Origin: Pyrinomonadaceae bacterium
GTDB taxonomy: Bacteria; Acidobacteriota; Blastocatellia; Pyrinomonadales; Pyrinomonadaceae
Reading direction: 5' to 3'
DNA length: 42,415 nucleotides
NCBI GenBank assembly: GCA_023717605.1
Contig: JAMQPH010000601.1
Location: forward strand, 1-42,415
Shown here: positions 36,546 through 42,415 of the stretch, in pieces
Position numbering within the stretch: the stretch's first letter is position 1
How the letters are laid out: each line of letters begins with the position of its first letter
Notes under the pieces: generated by a model
Database searches by the model: none
The model's input: only the letters and a program-made list of their open reading frames with translations
What the model was told of the DNA's origin: nothing
Made by a program: the position numbers and the translations under genes

Positions 36546-37460
36546 ATGGAAGAAGACAAGAACGAGCGAACTCCAGGGCAATCGGACCCAACGCCAGAAC
36601 AATCGCCTGATCGGCCTGACGGCTCAAAGCAGCCGGATTCCTCAGGTACGCCACCTCCCTCAGCAATTCCTCCCGCGGGCGTTCTTGCCGGCGCCGACGA
36701 CGAAAAGGCGGCGATGGTTGAGCAGGCCAAGACCAGAGTTGCAGCCGTCAAAGAATCTCTAAGCGAAAAGGCGCCCGCTGAACCCTCAAGCGCTCCAAAA
36801 GCTCCGGTCAAGAAGAAGGAAGAGGGCCCTAAGCCCGTCGATGCCGCAAATCATCCTCTCGTAAAGAGCCTGATAGCGCAATTCAATGGCGCGGTAATCG
36901 AATCAGTGGAATTCATTGGCCAGCTGTCTGTCCGCATTGACGGTTCGCGGATCGTGGAAGTCTGTGATTTCCTCAAGCGACATCCCCAGACTCCGTTCAA
37001 TTACCTTTCCGACCTGACTTGCGTACACGTGCCTGATCGCAGGGACTCTCCGTTCGAGATTGTGTATAACGTGTATTCCATCTCTGCAAATGAACGAGTT
37101 CGATTAAACGTGGCCACGACCGAAGCTGGACCGGAAAGTGTTACCGGTGTTTGGCCGGCGGCAAACTGGATGGAACGTGAGGTATACGATCTGTTTGGGG
37201 TGAGCTTTAGAAATCATCCTGACTTGCGTCGGCTTTTGCTGCCCCCGGACTGGGAAGGCCATCCCCTGAGGAAAGATGTTTCGTTGGAATTTGTGGAGAA
37301 TGAGTGGACGAAGAAGCACCTTCCGGATATGACGGAGGTCAACCTTGAACAGTTAGAACAGAGGCGCGCCTACGGATTGGGAATCCTTTCGGTGCCGCAA
37401 GAGCGCATGATGCGTGAGATTTTGCAAAGCGGCAAAGAAGTAATGCCAAAGGATAAGTGA
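36546..37460 (+). CDS. nuoC: NADH-quinone oxidoreductase subunit C, with long N-terminal extension
   Basis: A 304-residue protein whose last about 200 residues are the 30-kDa complex I subunit (NYLSDLTCVHVPDRRDSPFE, WMEREVYDLFGVSFRNHPDL, LLPPDWEGHPLRKDVSLEF). The first about 100 residues are low-complexity, rich in Pro, Glu, Ala and Lys (PEQSPDRPDGSKQPDSS, APVKKKEEGPKP), unlike most NuoC proteins, which start near the conserved core. No strong ribosome binding site precedes ATG 36546. The only other in-frame ATG before the core (near residue 57) would still leave an extension. It is a separate gene, not fused to nuoD. Confidence 0.95.
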   Translation: MEEDKNERTPGQSDPTPEQSPDRPDGSKQPDSSGTPPPSAIPPAGVLAGADDEKAAMVEQAKTRVAAVKESLSEKAPAEPSSAPKAPVKKKEEGPKPVDAANHPLVKSLIAQFNGAVIESVEFIGQLSVRIDGSRIVEVCDFLKRHPQTPFNYLSDLTCVHVPDRRDSPFEIVYNVYSISANERVRLNVATTEAGPESVTGVWPAANWMEREVYDLFGVSFRNHPDLRRLLLPPDWEGHPLRKDVSLEFVENEWTKKHLPDMTEVNLEQLEQRRAYGLGILSVPQERMMREILQSGKEVMPKDK

Positions 37461-37469
37461 CTCAGTTTA

Positions 37470-37533
37470 TTGCCGATTGCCAATTCAAGATCCTTCAATA
37501 GAAATTTCAATCGGCAATTGGCAATCGGCAATC
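37470..37533. repeat. Palindrome (cggcaattggc words) after nuoC
   Basis: The left arm (attgccgattgccaattc, about 37470-37487) and the right arm (caatcggcaattggcaatcg, about 37508-37533) are inverse copies around a 20-base loop. The words are the same as those flanking the four-helix-bundle gene at 40965 and 41428. Confidence 0.85.
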
Positions 37534-37545
37534 AAAAATTGAAAG

Positions 37546-37806
37546 ATGACTCCCAAAGAGATCGCCGCTCATTACGAAGCCAAGGTATTTGAGTCGCCCG
37601 AGGCAGCGAAGGTGGCAGGTTTTGTTTTGACGGAGACCGAATCGCCACGAAATGTGTGGAACAAGGCTAGCGCGGCGCAGGCAATAGTTATCAAGCTCGC
37701 GGAAAAACGAGCGAGCGGCGTAGCCAAGGAGATTGGTTTGATAATCGAACCGTGGAGCGTAACCGGCTGTTACCTTCCGGATGCACCGGGGCCGGCGGCG
37801 GCGTAG
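37546..37806 (+). CDS. Small conserved-position hypothetical protein between nuoC and nuoD
   Basis: I do not recognise this 86-residue ORF. It begins [20 protein letters not shown], has no transmembrane helix or metal motif, and ends with a short Ala/Pro tail. Mixed charge and predicted helix-strand content suggest a small soluble protein. It ends 11 bases before the nuoD ATG and starts just after the post-nuoC palindrome, so it is in the nuo transcript. Codon use looks normal for its neighbours, which argues for a real gene. It could be a lineage-specific accessory or assembly protein, but that is inference from position only. Confidence 0.55.
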   Translation: MTPKEIAAHYEAKVFESPEAAKVAGFVLTETESPRNVWNKASAAQAIVIKLAEKRASGVAKEIGLIIEPWSVTGCYLPDAPGPAAA

Positions 37807-37817
37807 GAACTTTAACA

Positions 37818-38951
37818 ATGCACCAGGTAGAGATCGCCACAACCCGAGAGACTTTGCTTGATAGCCCCGAGATGGTGCTCAACATGGGGCCCCAGCATCC
37901 GTCCACTCATGGCGTGCTGCGCGTGATTTTGAAGTTGGACGGAGAAACGGTTATCGATCTGGACTGCGATATCGGTTACCTCCATCGCGGTATGGAGAAG
38001 ATTGCTGAGAACCGCATGTACACGATGATCGCCCCTTACTGGGATCGTCTGGATTACATCGCAGCGGTTTCGAACGGACTGGTTTGGGTAGAAACCGTCG
38101 AGCAGATGATGGGCCTGGTTGTACCACCGCGCGCTCATTACATCCGCACTATTCTCACTGAATTGAATCGCATCGCTTCTCATTTGCTTTGGCTGGCGAC
38201 CCACGCGCTGGACATTGGAGCAGTGACGGTTCTGCTGTGGGCGTTACGTGAACGCGAGGAGATTCTTAAGATCTTTGAGCGACAGTTTGGCGCTCGCCTG
38301 ACCTGTCATGCCTGGCGCATCGGCGGCATGCCGAACGACACTTATGACGACTTCGAGTCTGACATACGACGCTTCATCAGCAATTTCCCCACGCGTCTGG
38401 ACGAGTACGAAACGGTTCTTTCTGAGAATCGCATCTGGCTGAGCCGTACGGTGGGTATTGGTGTTATCGCTGCGGAGGACGCGATCGCGATTGGTTTGTC
38501 AGGTCCGGCGCTGCGTGGATCGGGAGTCCCCTGGGATGTTCGCAAGTCTCGACCTTATGCGGCTTATGCCTTTATGGATTTTGATGTTCCGCTTGGAGAA
38601 AACGGCGATACCTACGATCGCTACCTCGTCCGACTCGAAGAGATGAGACAGTCGCGGCGGATCGTGGATCAAGCCCTGGACAATCTGCCGGATGGTCCAG
38701 TGAACGCAAAACTGCCCAAAATTATTAAGCTGCCAATCGGCGACTACTACCACTCCATAGAAGGTCCCAAGGGCGAGATTGGTTGTTATCTGGTTTCGGA
38801 TGGCTCGGCTCAGCCCTACCGAGTGCGTGTGCGCCCGCCGTCTCTGATTAATCTCCAGGCGCTGAAACAGATGTGCGTTGGCCACCTGGTGGCTGATGTC
38901 GTGGCGATTATAGGCACCCTCGATATTGTTCTTGGTGAGATTGATCGGTAA
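37818..38951 (+). CDS. nuoD: NADH-quinone oxidoreductase subunit D
   Basis: A 377-residue 49-kDa subunit that forms the quinone pocket with NuoB. Hallmarks: [60 protein letters not shown], and near the end [18 protein letters not shown] with [17 protein letters not shown] at the C-terminus. The track's start at 37752 overlaps the preceding ORF; ATG 37818 gives the typical short lead before [12 protein letters not shown]. nuoH starts two bases after its stop, so nuoE, nuoF and nuoG are not in their usual place. Confidence 0.97.
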   Translation: MHQVEIATTRETLLDSPEMVLNMGPQHPSTHGVLRVILKLDGETVIDLDCDIGYLHRGMEKIAENRMYTMIAPYWDRLDYIAAVSNGLVWVETVEQMMGLVVPPRAHYIRTILTELNRIASHLLWLATHALDIGAVTVLLWALREREEILKIFERQFGARLTCHAWRIGGMPNDTYDDFESDIRRFISNFPTRLDEYETVLSENRIWLSRTVGIGVIAAEDAIAIGLSGPALRGSGVPWDVRKSRPYAAYAFMDFDVPLGENGDTYDRYLVRLEEMRQSRRIVDQALDNLPDGPVNAKLPKIIKLPIGDYYHSIEGPKGEIGCYLVSDGSAQPYRVRVRPPSLINLQALKQMCVGHLVADVVAIIGTLDIVLGEIDR

Positions 38952-38953
38952 AC

Positions 38954-40294
38954 ATGAAGAGCCTCGTGCTAGTTCTTGCTCCCATAAATTTCGTCGGCGA
39001 TCTGCTGCTGAAGTTTTTCAGCCCCGAGACGATCAATAACGTAGTCTGGCCGTTCATACAGATCGGGCTGGTAGTTACTCTCGTGGCCGGGTGGGTGGCA
39101 TATGCTACCTATCTCGAGCGCAAGATCTCCGCGTTCATGCAAGCCCGATTGGGTCCGATGCGAGTCGGGCCATGGGGCCTGCTGCAACCGATTGCCGACG
39201 CCATCAAGCTGCTTACCAAAGAAGACTTCATTCCAGACAAAGCGGATCGCGGTATCTTTTTTACCGCGCCCTACATCGCAGTCGCATCGGCCTTCATTGT
39301 TATGGCCGTTATTCCGTTTGCCCCTGACTGGGGGATCATCACGGACGTCAATATCGGCCTGTTGTTTGTGCTTGCCGTTTCCAGTGTGGGCGTACTGGCT
39401 CTGATACTTGCCGGTTGGTCGTCAAACTCGAAGTACGCGCTGCTCGGGGGATTGAGATCGAGCGCTCAGATGGTTTCCTACGAAGTCGCGATGGGTCTGT
39501 CGCTGGTCGGAGCGCTGATGTTTGCCCGCACACTTTCGCTTTCCGGAATGGTCAATGCGCAGGGCGCCGATTCCATCTGGTTCGTTTTCTATCAGCCGGT
39601 GGGCTTCTTGATTTTCCTGGTGAGCGGGATCGCCGAAAACAATCGCGCACCCTTTGACCTGCCGGAAGCCGAGTCAGAACTCGTCGCCGGTTTTCACACC
39701 GAGTATTCCGGAATGCGCTGGTCGCTCTTCTTCATGGCTGAGTATGCCGCAATGGTGGTAGTGTCCGCAGTTGCCGTTACAGTCTACCTCGGCGGTTGGT
39801 ACTTTCCCTTCGTTTACAAGTTTACCCAGGCCAACGGCCATCACAATCTCTATGTTATAGTCAGCCTACTGGTCTTTGTCATAAAAGTCTTGGCTGTACT
39901 CTATCTCTACTTCTGGCTGCGCTGGACCTTGCCGCGCTTCCGTTATGACCAGTTGATGGACATAGGGTGGAAGTGGCTAATCCCTTCGTCGCTTATCAAT
40001 ATTGTCCTGTCTGGCCTGGGAATTTTTCTGGTTCAGGCACTTAACGGCTGGCGCGGGTTTAGAACCATTGAGTCGATCTCGTCGGGGTTGGATCTAACCG
40101 CCACGGGTAAGGCGCTGATGATTGCGACGGGTCTTATCGGGCTCCTCATCACGGGTTGGCTGTTGTCGAAAATAAATTGGCGCTCGCGTGATTTCAATCT
40201 GAAGTCGCAGCGCAGAAACATTCGGCTCGTCAATCTACCGAAGGGCAAGCCAGCAGTTCCGGAGGCCGCTCCGGCAGCAACATCTGAGATTTGA
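38954..40294 (+). CDS. nuoH: NADH-quinone oxidoreductase subunit H
   Basis: A 446-residue membrane subunit, longer than the usual 320-350. The core is typical: ERKISAFMQARLGPMRVGPW, LLQPIADAIKLLTKEDFIPD, and the quinone-channel loop AENNRAPFDLPEAESELVAG followed by FHTEYSGMRWSLFFMAEYAA. At least eight transmembrane helices are visible. An extra C-terminal region adds another helix (ALMIATGLIGLLITGWLLS) and an about 45-residue basic, Ala/Pro-rich tail. The gene is two bases after nuoD and is followed by a palindrome before nuoI. Confidence 0.96.
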   Translation: MKSLVLVLAPINFVGDLLLKFFSPETINNVVWPFIQIGLVVTLVAGWVAYATYLERKISAFMQARLGPMRVGPWGLLQPIADAIKLLTKEDFIPDKADRGIFFTAPYIAVASAFIVMAVIPFAPDWGIITDVNIGLLFVLAVSSVGVLALILAGWSSNSKYALLGGLRSSAQMVSYEVAMGLSLVGALMFARTLSLSGMVNAQGADSIWFVFYQPVGFLIFLVSGIAENNRAPFDLPEAESELVAGFHTEYSGMRWSLFFMAEYAAMVVVSAVAVTVYLGGWYFPFVYKFTQANGHHNLYVIVSLLVFVIKVLAVLYLYFWLRWTLPRFRYDQLMDIGWKWLIPSSLINIVLSGLGIFLVQALNGWRGFRTIESISSGLDLTATGKALMIATGLIGLLITGWLLSKINWRSRDFNLKSQRRNIRLVNLPKGKPAVPEAAPAATSEI

Positions 40295-40330
40295 AACGAT
40301 GTCAGAACCGAGAGCCGTAGCGACCGGGTA

Positions 40331-40416
40331 TGAGATTTCGGATCAGCGAATTCGGATTTGAAACTTGAGATCTCAGATATCTCAGATTTGAAATCTGAAA
40401 TCAAAAATCGGCAATC
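40331..40416. repeat. Palindrome (agatttcggat / gagatctcagat words) between nuoH and nuoI
   Basis: Words such as gagatttcggatcagcgaat and tgagatctcagatatctcag pair with tcagatttgaaatctgaaat. The 134-base gap is almost entirely this structure, followed by a short cggcaatc half-word. It is less regular than the others. Confidence 0.7.
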
Positions 40417-40428
40417 AAGAATAACTTT

Positions 40429-40962
40429 ATGCCTTTAGTCAAAGTCCCAAAGCCTAAGTTCATCGACAAGCTCAAGCGCTTCTTCATGGCCGATCTCTTA
40501 AAGGGTCTGGGCCTGACGCTGAAGTACAACATCGGCGCGGTTACTGATAGTGATTCAGTGGGCGGCAAGGGCATCTACACTGAGCAGTATCCCAAGGTTC
40601 GACCCGACGTGGCGCCGCGTTTTCATGGAGCGCCGAGATTGAACATGGATCCCGAAACGCACGACACGTTGTGCATCGCGTGCAACCTCTGTGCGATTGC
40701 CTGTCCCGAAGACTGCATTGACGTCCTGGCGATGGATGTAGAGATTGTGGTGGCCGGCAAGCCGCGCAAGAAAAAGGTGCTCGACGAGTTTATCTTCGAC
40801 ACCTCTCGTTGCATGTTTTGCGCGCTTTGCCAGGAAGCCTGTCCCACGTCCTGCCTGGAACTAACTCAAGACTTCGAGTTGGCTACCTATTCGCGCGCAG
40901 GATTTGTCTGGAATCGCGAGATGCTCGAGCAGGGACGGGAAACGGTCAAATACACGAGGTAA
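40429..40962 (+). CDS. nuoI: NADH-quinone oxidoreductase subunit I (two 4Fe-4S clusters)
   Basis: A 177-residue ferredoxin-like subunit carrying clusters N6a and N6b. The two motifs are CIACNLCAIACPEDCI and CMFCALCQEACPTSC, each CxxCxxCxxxCP in type. An N-terminal about 60 residues (KPKFIDKLKRFFMADLLKGL, then YTEQYPKVRPDVAPRFHG) matches the family lead. A normal gene. Two bases after its stop begins the left inverted repeat of the four-helix-bundle element. Confidence 0.97.
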   Translation: MPLVKVPKPKFIDKLKRFFMADLLKGLGLTLKYNIGAVTDSDSVGGKGIYTEQYPKVRPDVAPRFHGAPRLNMDPETHDTLCIACNLCAIACPEDCIDVLAMDVEIVVAGKPRKKKVLDEFIFDTSRCMFCALCQEACPTSCLELTQDFELATYSRAGFVWNREMLEQGRETVKYTR

Positions 40963-40964
40963 TA

Positions 40965-41428
40965 CATTTCCGATTGCCAATTGCCGATTGCCAATTGGCG
41001 AGTTGTTGAACTAAACAGTTTACATGGACACCTCACGCCATGAACGCTGACGATTTAAAGAAACGCACGAAGCAGTTTGCATTAAGAATTCTAAAACTCG
41101 CTGCCGCCTTACCCAACACCGTCGAGGGTAAGGTTGTTAAAGGACAGTTGGTTCGAGCGGGCACTTCGGTGGGTGCTAATTATCGCGCGGCGTGCCGCGG
41201 CCGATCGACGGCCGAATTTGTTGCGAAGATCGGTGTCGTTGAAGAAGAAGCGGATGAGAGCGCGTTCTGGTTGGAGTTGATTATCGAGGCGACCCTGCTT
41301 CAAGCGAGCCGTGTTTTACCACTGCTCCGGGAAGCTAATGAACTAACGAAGATAATGGCACGATCTCGCATATCAGCTTCAAAGCGCGTTAGGCAAAATC
41401 GGCAATCGGCAATTGGCAATCGGAAATG
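40965..41428. mobile_element. Candidate 464-bp inverted-repeat unit carrying a four-helix-bundle gene
   Basis: The 32-base sequence at 40965-40996 (catttccgattgccaattgc...) is the reverse complement of 41397-41428 with one mismatch. The only gene between the repeats is the four-helix-bundle ORF. The unit fits exactly between the nuoI stop and the nuoJ ATG; the last three bases of the right repeat are that ATG. No transposase or clear target duplication is seen. The arm words are the same as in the simple palindrome at 37470-37533, so the unit could be such a palindrome whose loop holds a gene. Whether it moves is inference. Confidence 0.6.
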
Positions 41429-41429
41429 A
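41040..41429 (+). CDS. Four-helix-bundle protein (23S rRNA intervening-sequence / S23 family)
   Basis: A 129-residue all-helical protein of the family encoded in 23S rRNA intervening sequences. Recognisable phrases are FALRILKLAAALPNTVEGKV, GQLVRAGTSVGANYRAACRG, RSTAEFVAKIGVVEEEADES and FWLELIIEATLL, one per helix. The last 12 or so residues ([12 protein letters not shown]) are encoded by the right inverted repeat, and the TGA overlaps the nuoJ ATG (ATGA), so translation may be coupled. Its role is unknown; family members are basic and may bind nucleic acid. It sits between two complex I genes to which it has no known functional link. Confidence 0.9.
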   Translation: MNADDLKKRTKQFALRILKLAAALPNTVEGKVVKGQLVRAGTSVGANYRAACRGRSTAEFVAKIGVVEEEADESAFWLELIIEATLLQASRVLPLLREANELTKIMARSRISASKRVRQNRQSAIGNRK

Positions 41430-42112
41430 TCTTAACTGGCTGGGAAGCAGTCTTTTTCTGGGTTTTCTCGATCGCTGCTATCTTTGCAGGTCTCCTGACT
41501 GTGATGGCGCGCAACGCCGTCCACAGTGCCCTATTTCTGATCTCCTCCCTTCTCGCGGTGGCCGCTCTCTTTATCCTGCTGGGCGCGGAGTTCATTGCGG
41601 GCGTGCAGATTCTGGTTTATGTCGGCGGAGTGATGGTTTTGTTTCTCTTCGTCATCATGCTGGTCAACGTAGGCGCGGAAGAGCAGGGACGCTCCGAGAT
41701 TCTCAACAAGCCGCGTCAAGTTGCAGCGAGCCTGGTGGTTTGTCTACTGCTCGTGGCAGGTCTTTTATTTGCGATTAATACAGGCTATCAGGGTTTGCAG
41801 AAGCGAGACGAAGGCAAGTTGAGTGGATCTATCGAGCAGCGTCGTGCGCAGGATGAAAACCTGGCCAAGGGCGCCACGGGAACGAGCAGGATTACGACTG
41901 ACACGCAGCATGTAGGTAACAGTCTTTATAGATTTGCGTCGCTGCCGTTTGAAATTGCCAGCGTCCTTTTACTGGTCGCAATTGTCGGTTCCGTGATGCT
42001 AGCACGCACTCTTAAGCAGGAGGCCGCCGTGGATGACGTCGATCCTGAAGTGTTGCTGGCGAAAGTGGCTCAGGAAGCAGACCTGGCGGAGAACTTGCAA
42101 GAGCCGTCCTAG
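41426..42112 (+). CDS. nuoJ: NADH-quinone oxidoreductase subunit J
   Basis: A 228-residue membrane subunit with five transmembrane helices. The N-terminal half is conserved ([73 protein letters not shown]). The last helix is [21 protein letters not shown] hydrophilic loop of about 50 residues ([20 protein letters not shown]) precedes the last helix. The ATG overlaps the stop of the four-helix-bundle gene and lies at the end of the inverted repeat, so a native ribosome binding site for nuoJ is not obvious (only cggaa). Confidence 0.96.
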   Translation: MILTGWEAVFFWVFSIAAIFAGLLTVMARNAVHSALFLISSLLAVAALFILLGAEFIAGVQILVYVGGVMVLFLFVIMLVNVGAEEQGRSEILNKPRQVAASLVVCLLLVAGLLFAINTGYQGLQKRDEGKLSGSIEQRRAQDENLAKGATGTSRITTDTQHVGNSLYRFASLPFEIASVLLLVAIVGSVMLARTLKQEAAVDDVDPEVLLAKVAQEADLAENLQEPS

Positions 42113-42128
42113 CGTATCGAGAGACTCT

Positions 42129-42415
42129 ATGCTTACGTTATTTGCTCCCATCTTTGCTTTCCTGATTCAGCAAGCCGACGGCGGCCGCCTTAATGTGATG
42201 TGGCAGAGCGCCAGGAATCCCGATCTGTCGAAGTTCCTTGTTATTGGTGCTCTGCTATTCATCATCGGTGTGGCGGGAGTGCTCACGCGCCGCAACATCA
42301 TCGTCATCTTCATGTCGATTGAGCTGATTCTCAATGCGGCGAATCTTAACTTCATAGCTTTCTCACGATACCTGCAGGATACAGGCAACATGAATGCAGT
42401 TGCCGGTCAAGTTTT
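42129..42415 (+). CDS. nuoK: NADH-quinone oxidoreductase subunit K (partial, cut by window end)
   Basis: The ORF track does not list it because the stop is outside the window. From ATG 42129 there are 95 codons. The core reads [40 protein letters not shown] and IAFSRYLQD, including the buried Glu of the proton channel (IEL). The N-terminus has about 37 residues before the first canonical helix, longer than the usual few, including the hydrophobic [10 protein letters not shown]. It starts 16 bases after nuoJ. Confidence 0.93.
   Translation, partial: MLTLFAPIFAFLIQQADGGRLNVMWQSARNPDLSKFLVIGALLFIIGVAGVLTRRNIIVIFMSIELILNAANLNFIAFSRYLQDTGNMNAVAGQV

Noticed and set aside
37752-37817. Upstream start of nuoD
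   Set aside because: It overlaps the 86-residue ORF; ATG 37818 gives the usual lead before the [12 protein letters not shown] motif.

Overview
The window looks like a chromosomal segment of an Acidobacteriota bacterium, most likely class Blastocatellia. This is inferred from gene content, not from a marker search: an S46 peptidase, a TPR-CHAT protein beside a divergent sigma factor and a coiled-coil anti-sigma-like protein, a giant FG-GAP/CSLREA/DUF11/Calx-beta/DUF4214 exported protein, a winged-helix/hydrolase/cyclase-like fusion, and many palindromic intergenic repeats. Base composition is moderately GC-rich. No rRNA, tRNA, CRISPR array or phage was seen.

Layout. 1-2.6 kb: a sigma-factor-like gene cut by the window edge (-), a cyclic-phosphate-type receiver protein (-) and a DnaC/IstB-like ATPase (+). 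2.9-9.3 kb: carB, a CoA-binding protein and a secreted S46 peptidase, separated by repeat-filled spacers. 9.5-14.6 kb: an FAD oxidoreductase with a small MerR-like partner (-), divergent from a regulator-hydrolase-cyclase fusion (+), then an Uma2 nuclease and a MogA/MoaB protein. 14.7-27.2 kb: TPR-CHAT protease, sigma factor, membrane anti-sigma-like protein and a 2300-residue exported protein, all on +, which reads like one functional module. 27.5-42.4 kb: the complex I genes, broken in two. nuoA-nuoB come first. About 8 kb of unrelated genes follow: a glycine-zipper pseudogene, a repeat array, an ECF sigma/FecR anti-sigma pair, a Tat-exported intradiol-dioxygenase-like protein and a haem-binding protein (+), then a histidine phosphatase, prfA, a DUF1385 gene and rpmE (-). 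nuoC, a small ORF, nuoD, nuoH, nuoI, nuoJ and a partial nuoK complete the cluster. nuoE, nuoF and nuoG are absent here. Good sigma70-type promoters precede both nuoA and nuoC, so the two halves can be expressed separately.

The most unusual content is repeat structure. Most longer intergenic gaps carry an imperfect palindrome whose arms are built from short repeated words (for example cggatttcgaatt, cggcaattggc, acgaaatcacacgaa, aactcgaaac). Words differ between loci but the architecture is shared. Related pieces lie in frame inside three neighbouring genes (CHAT, sigma, giant protein). A 464-bp unit between nuoI and nuoJ consists of a four-helix-bundle (23S rRNA intervening-sequence family) gene bracketed by near-perfect 32-bp inverted repeats. 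It resembles a protein-coding intervening sequence placed in a messenger RNA, and I consider it the best candidate for something undescribed.
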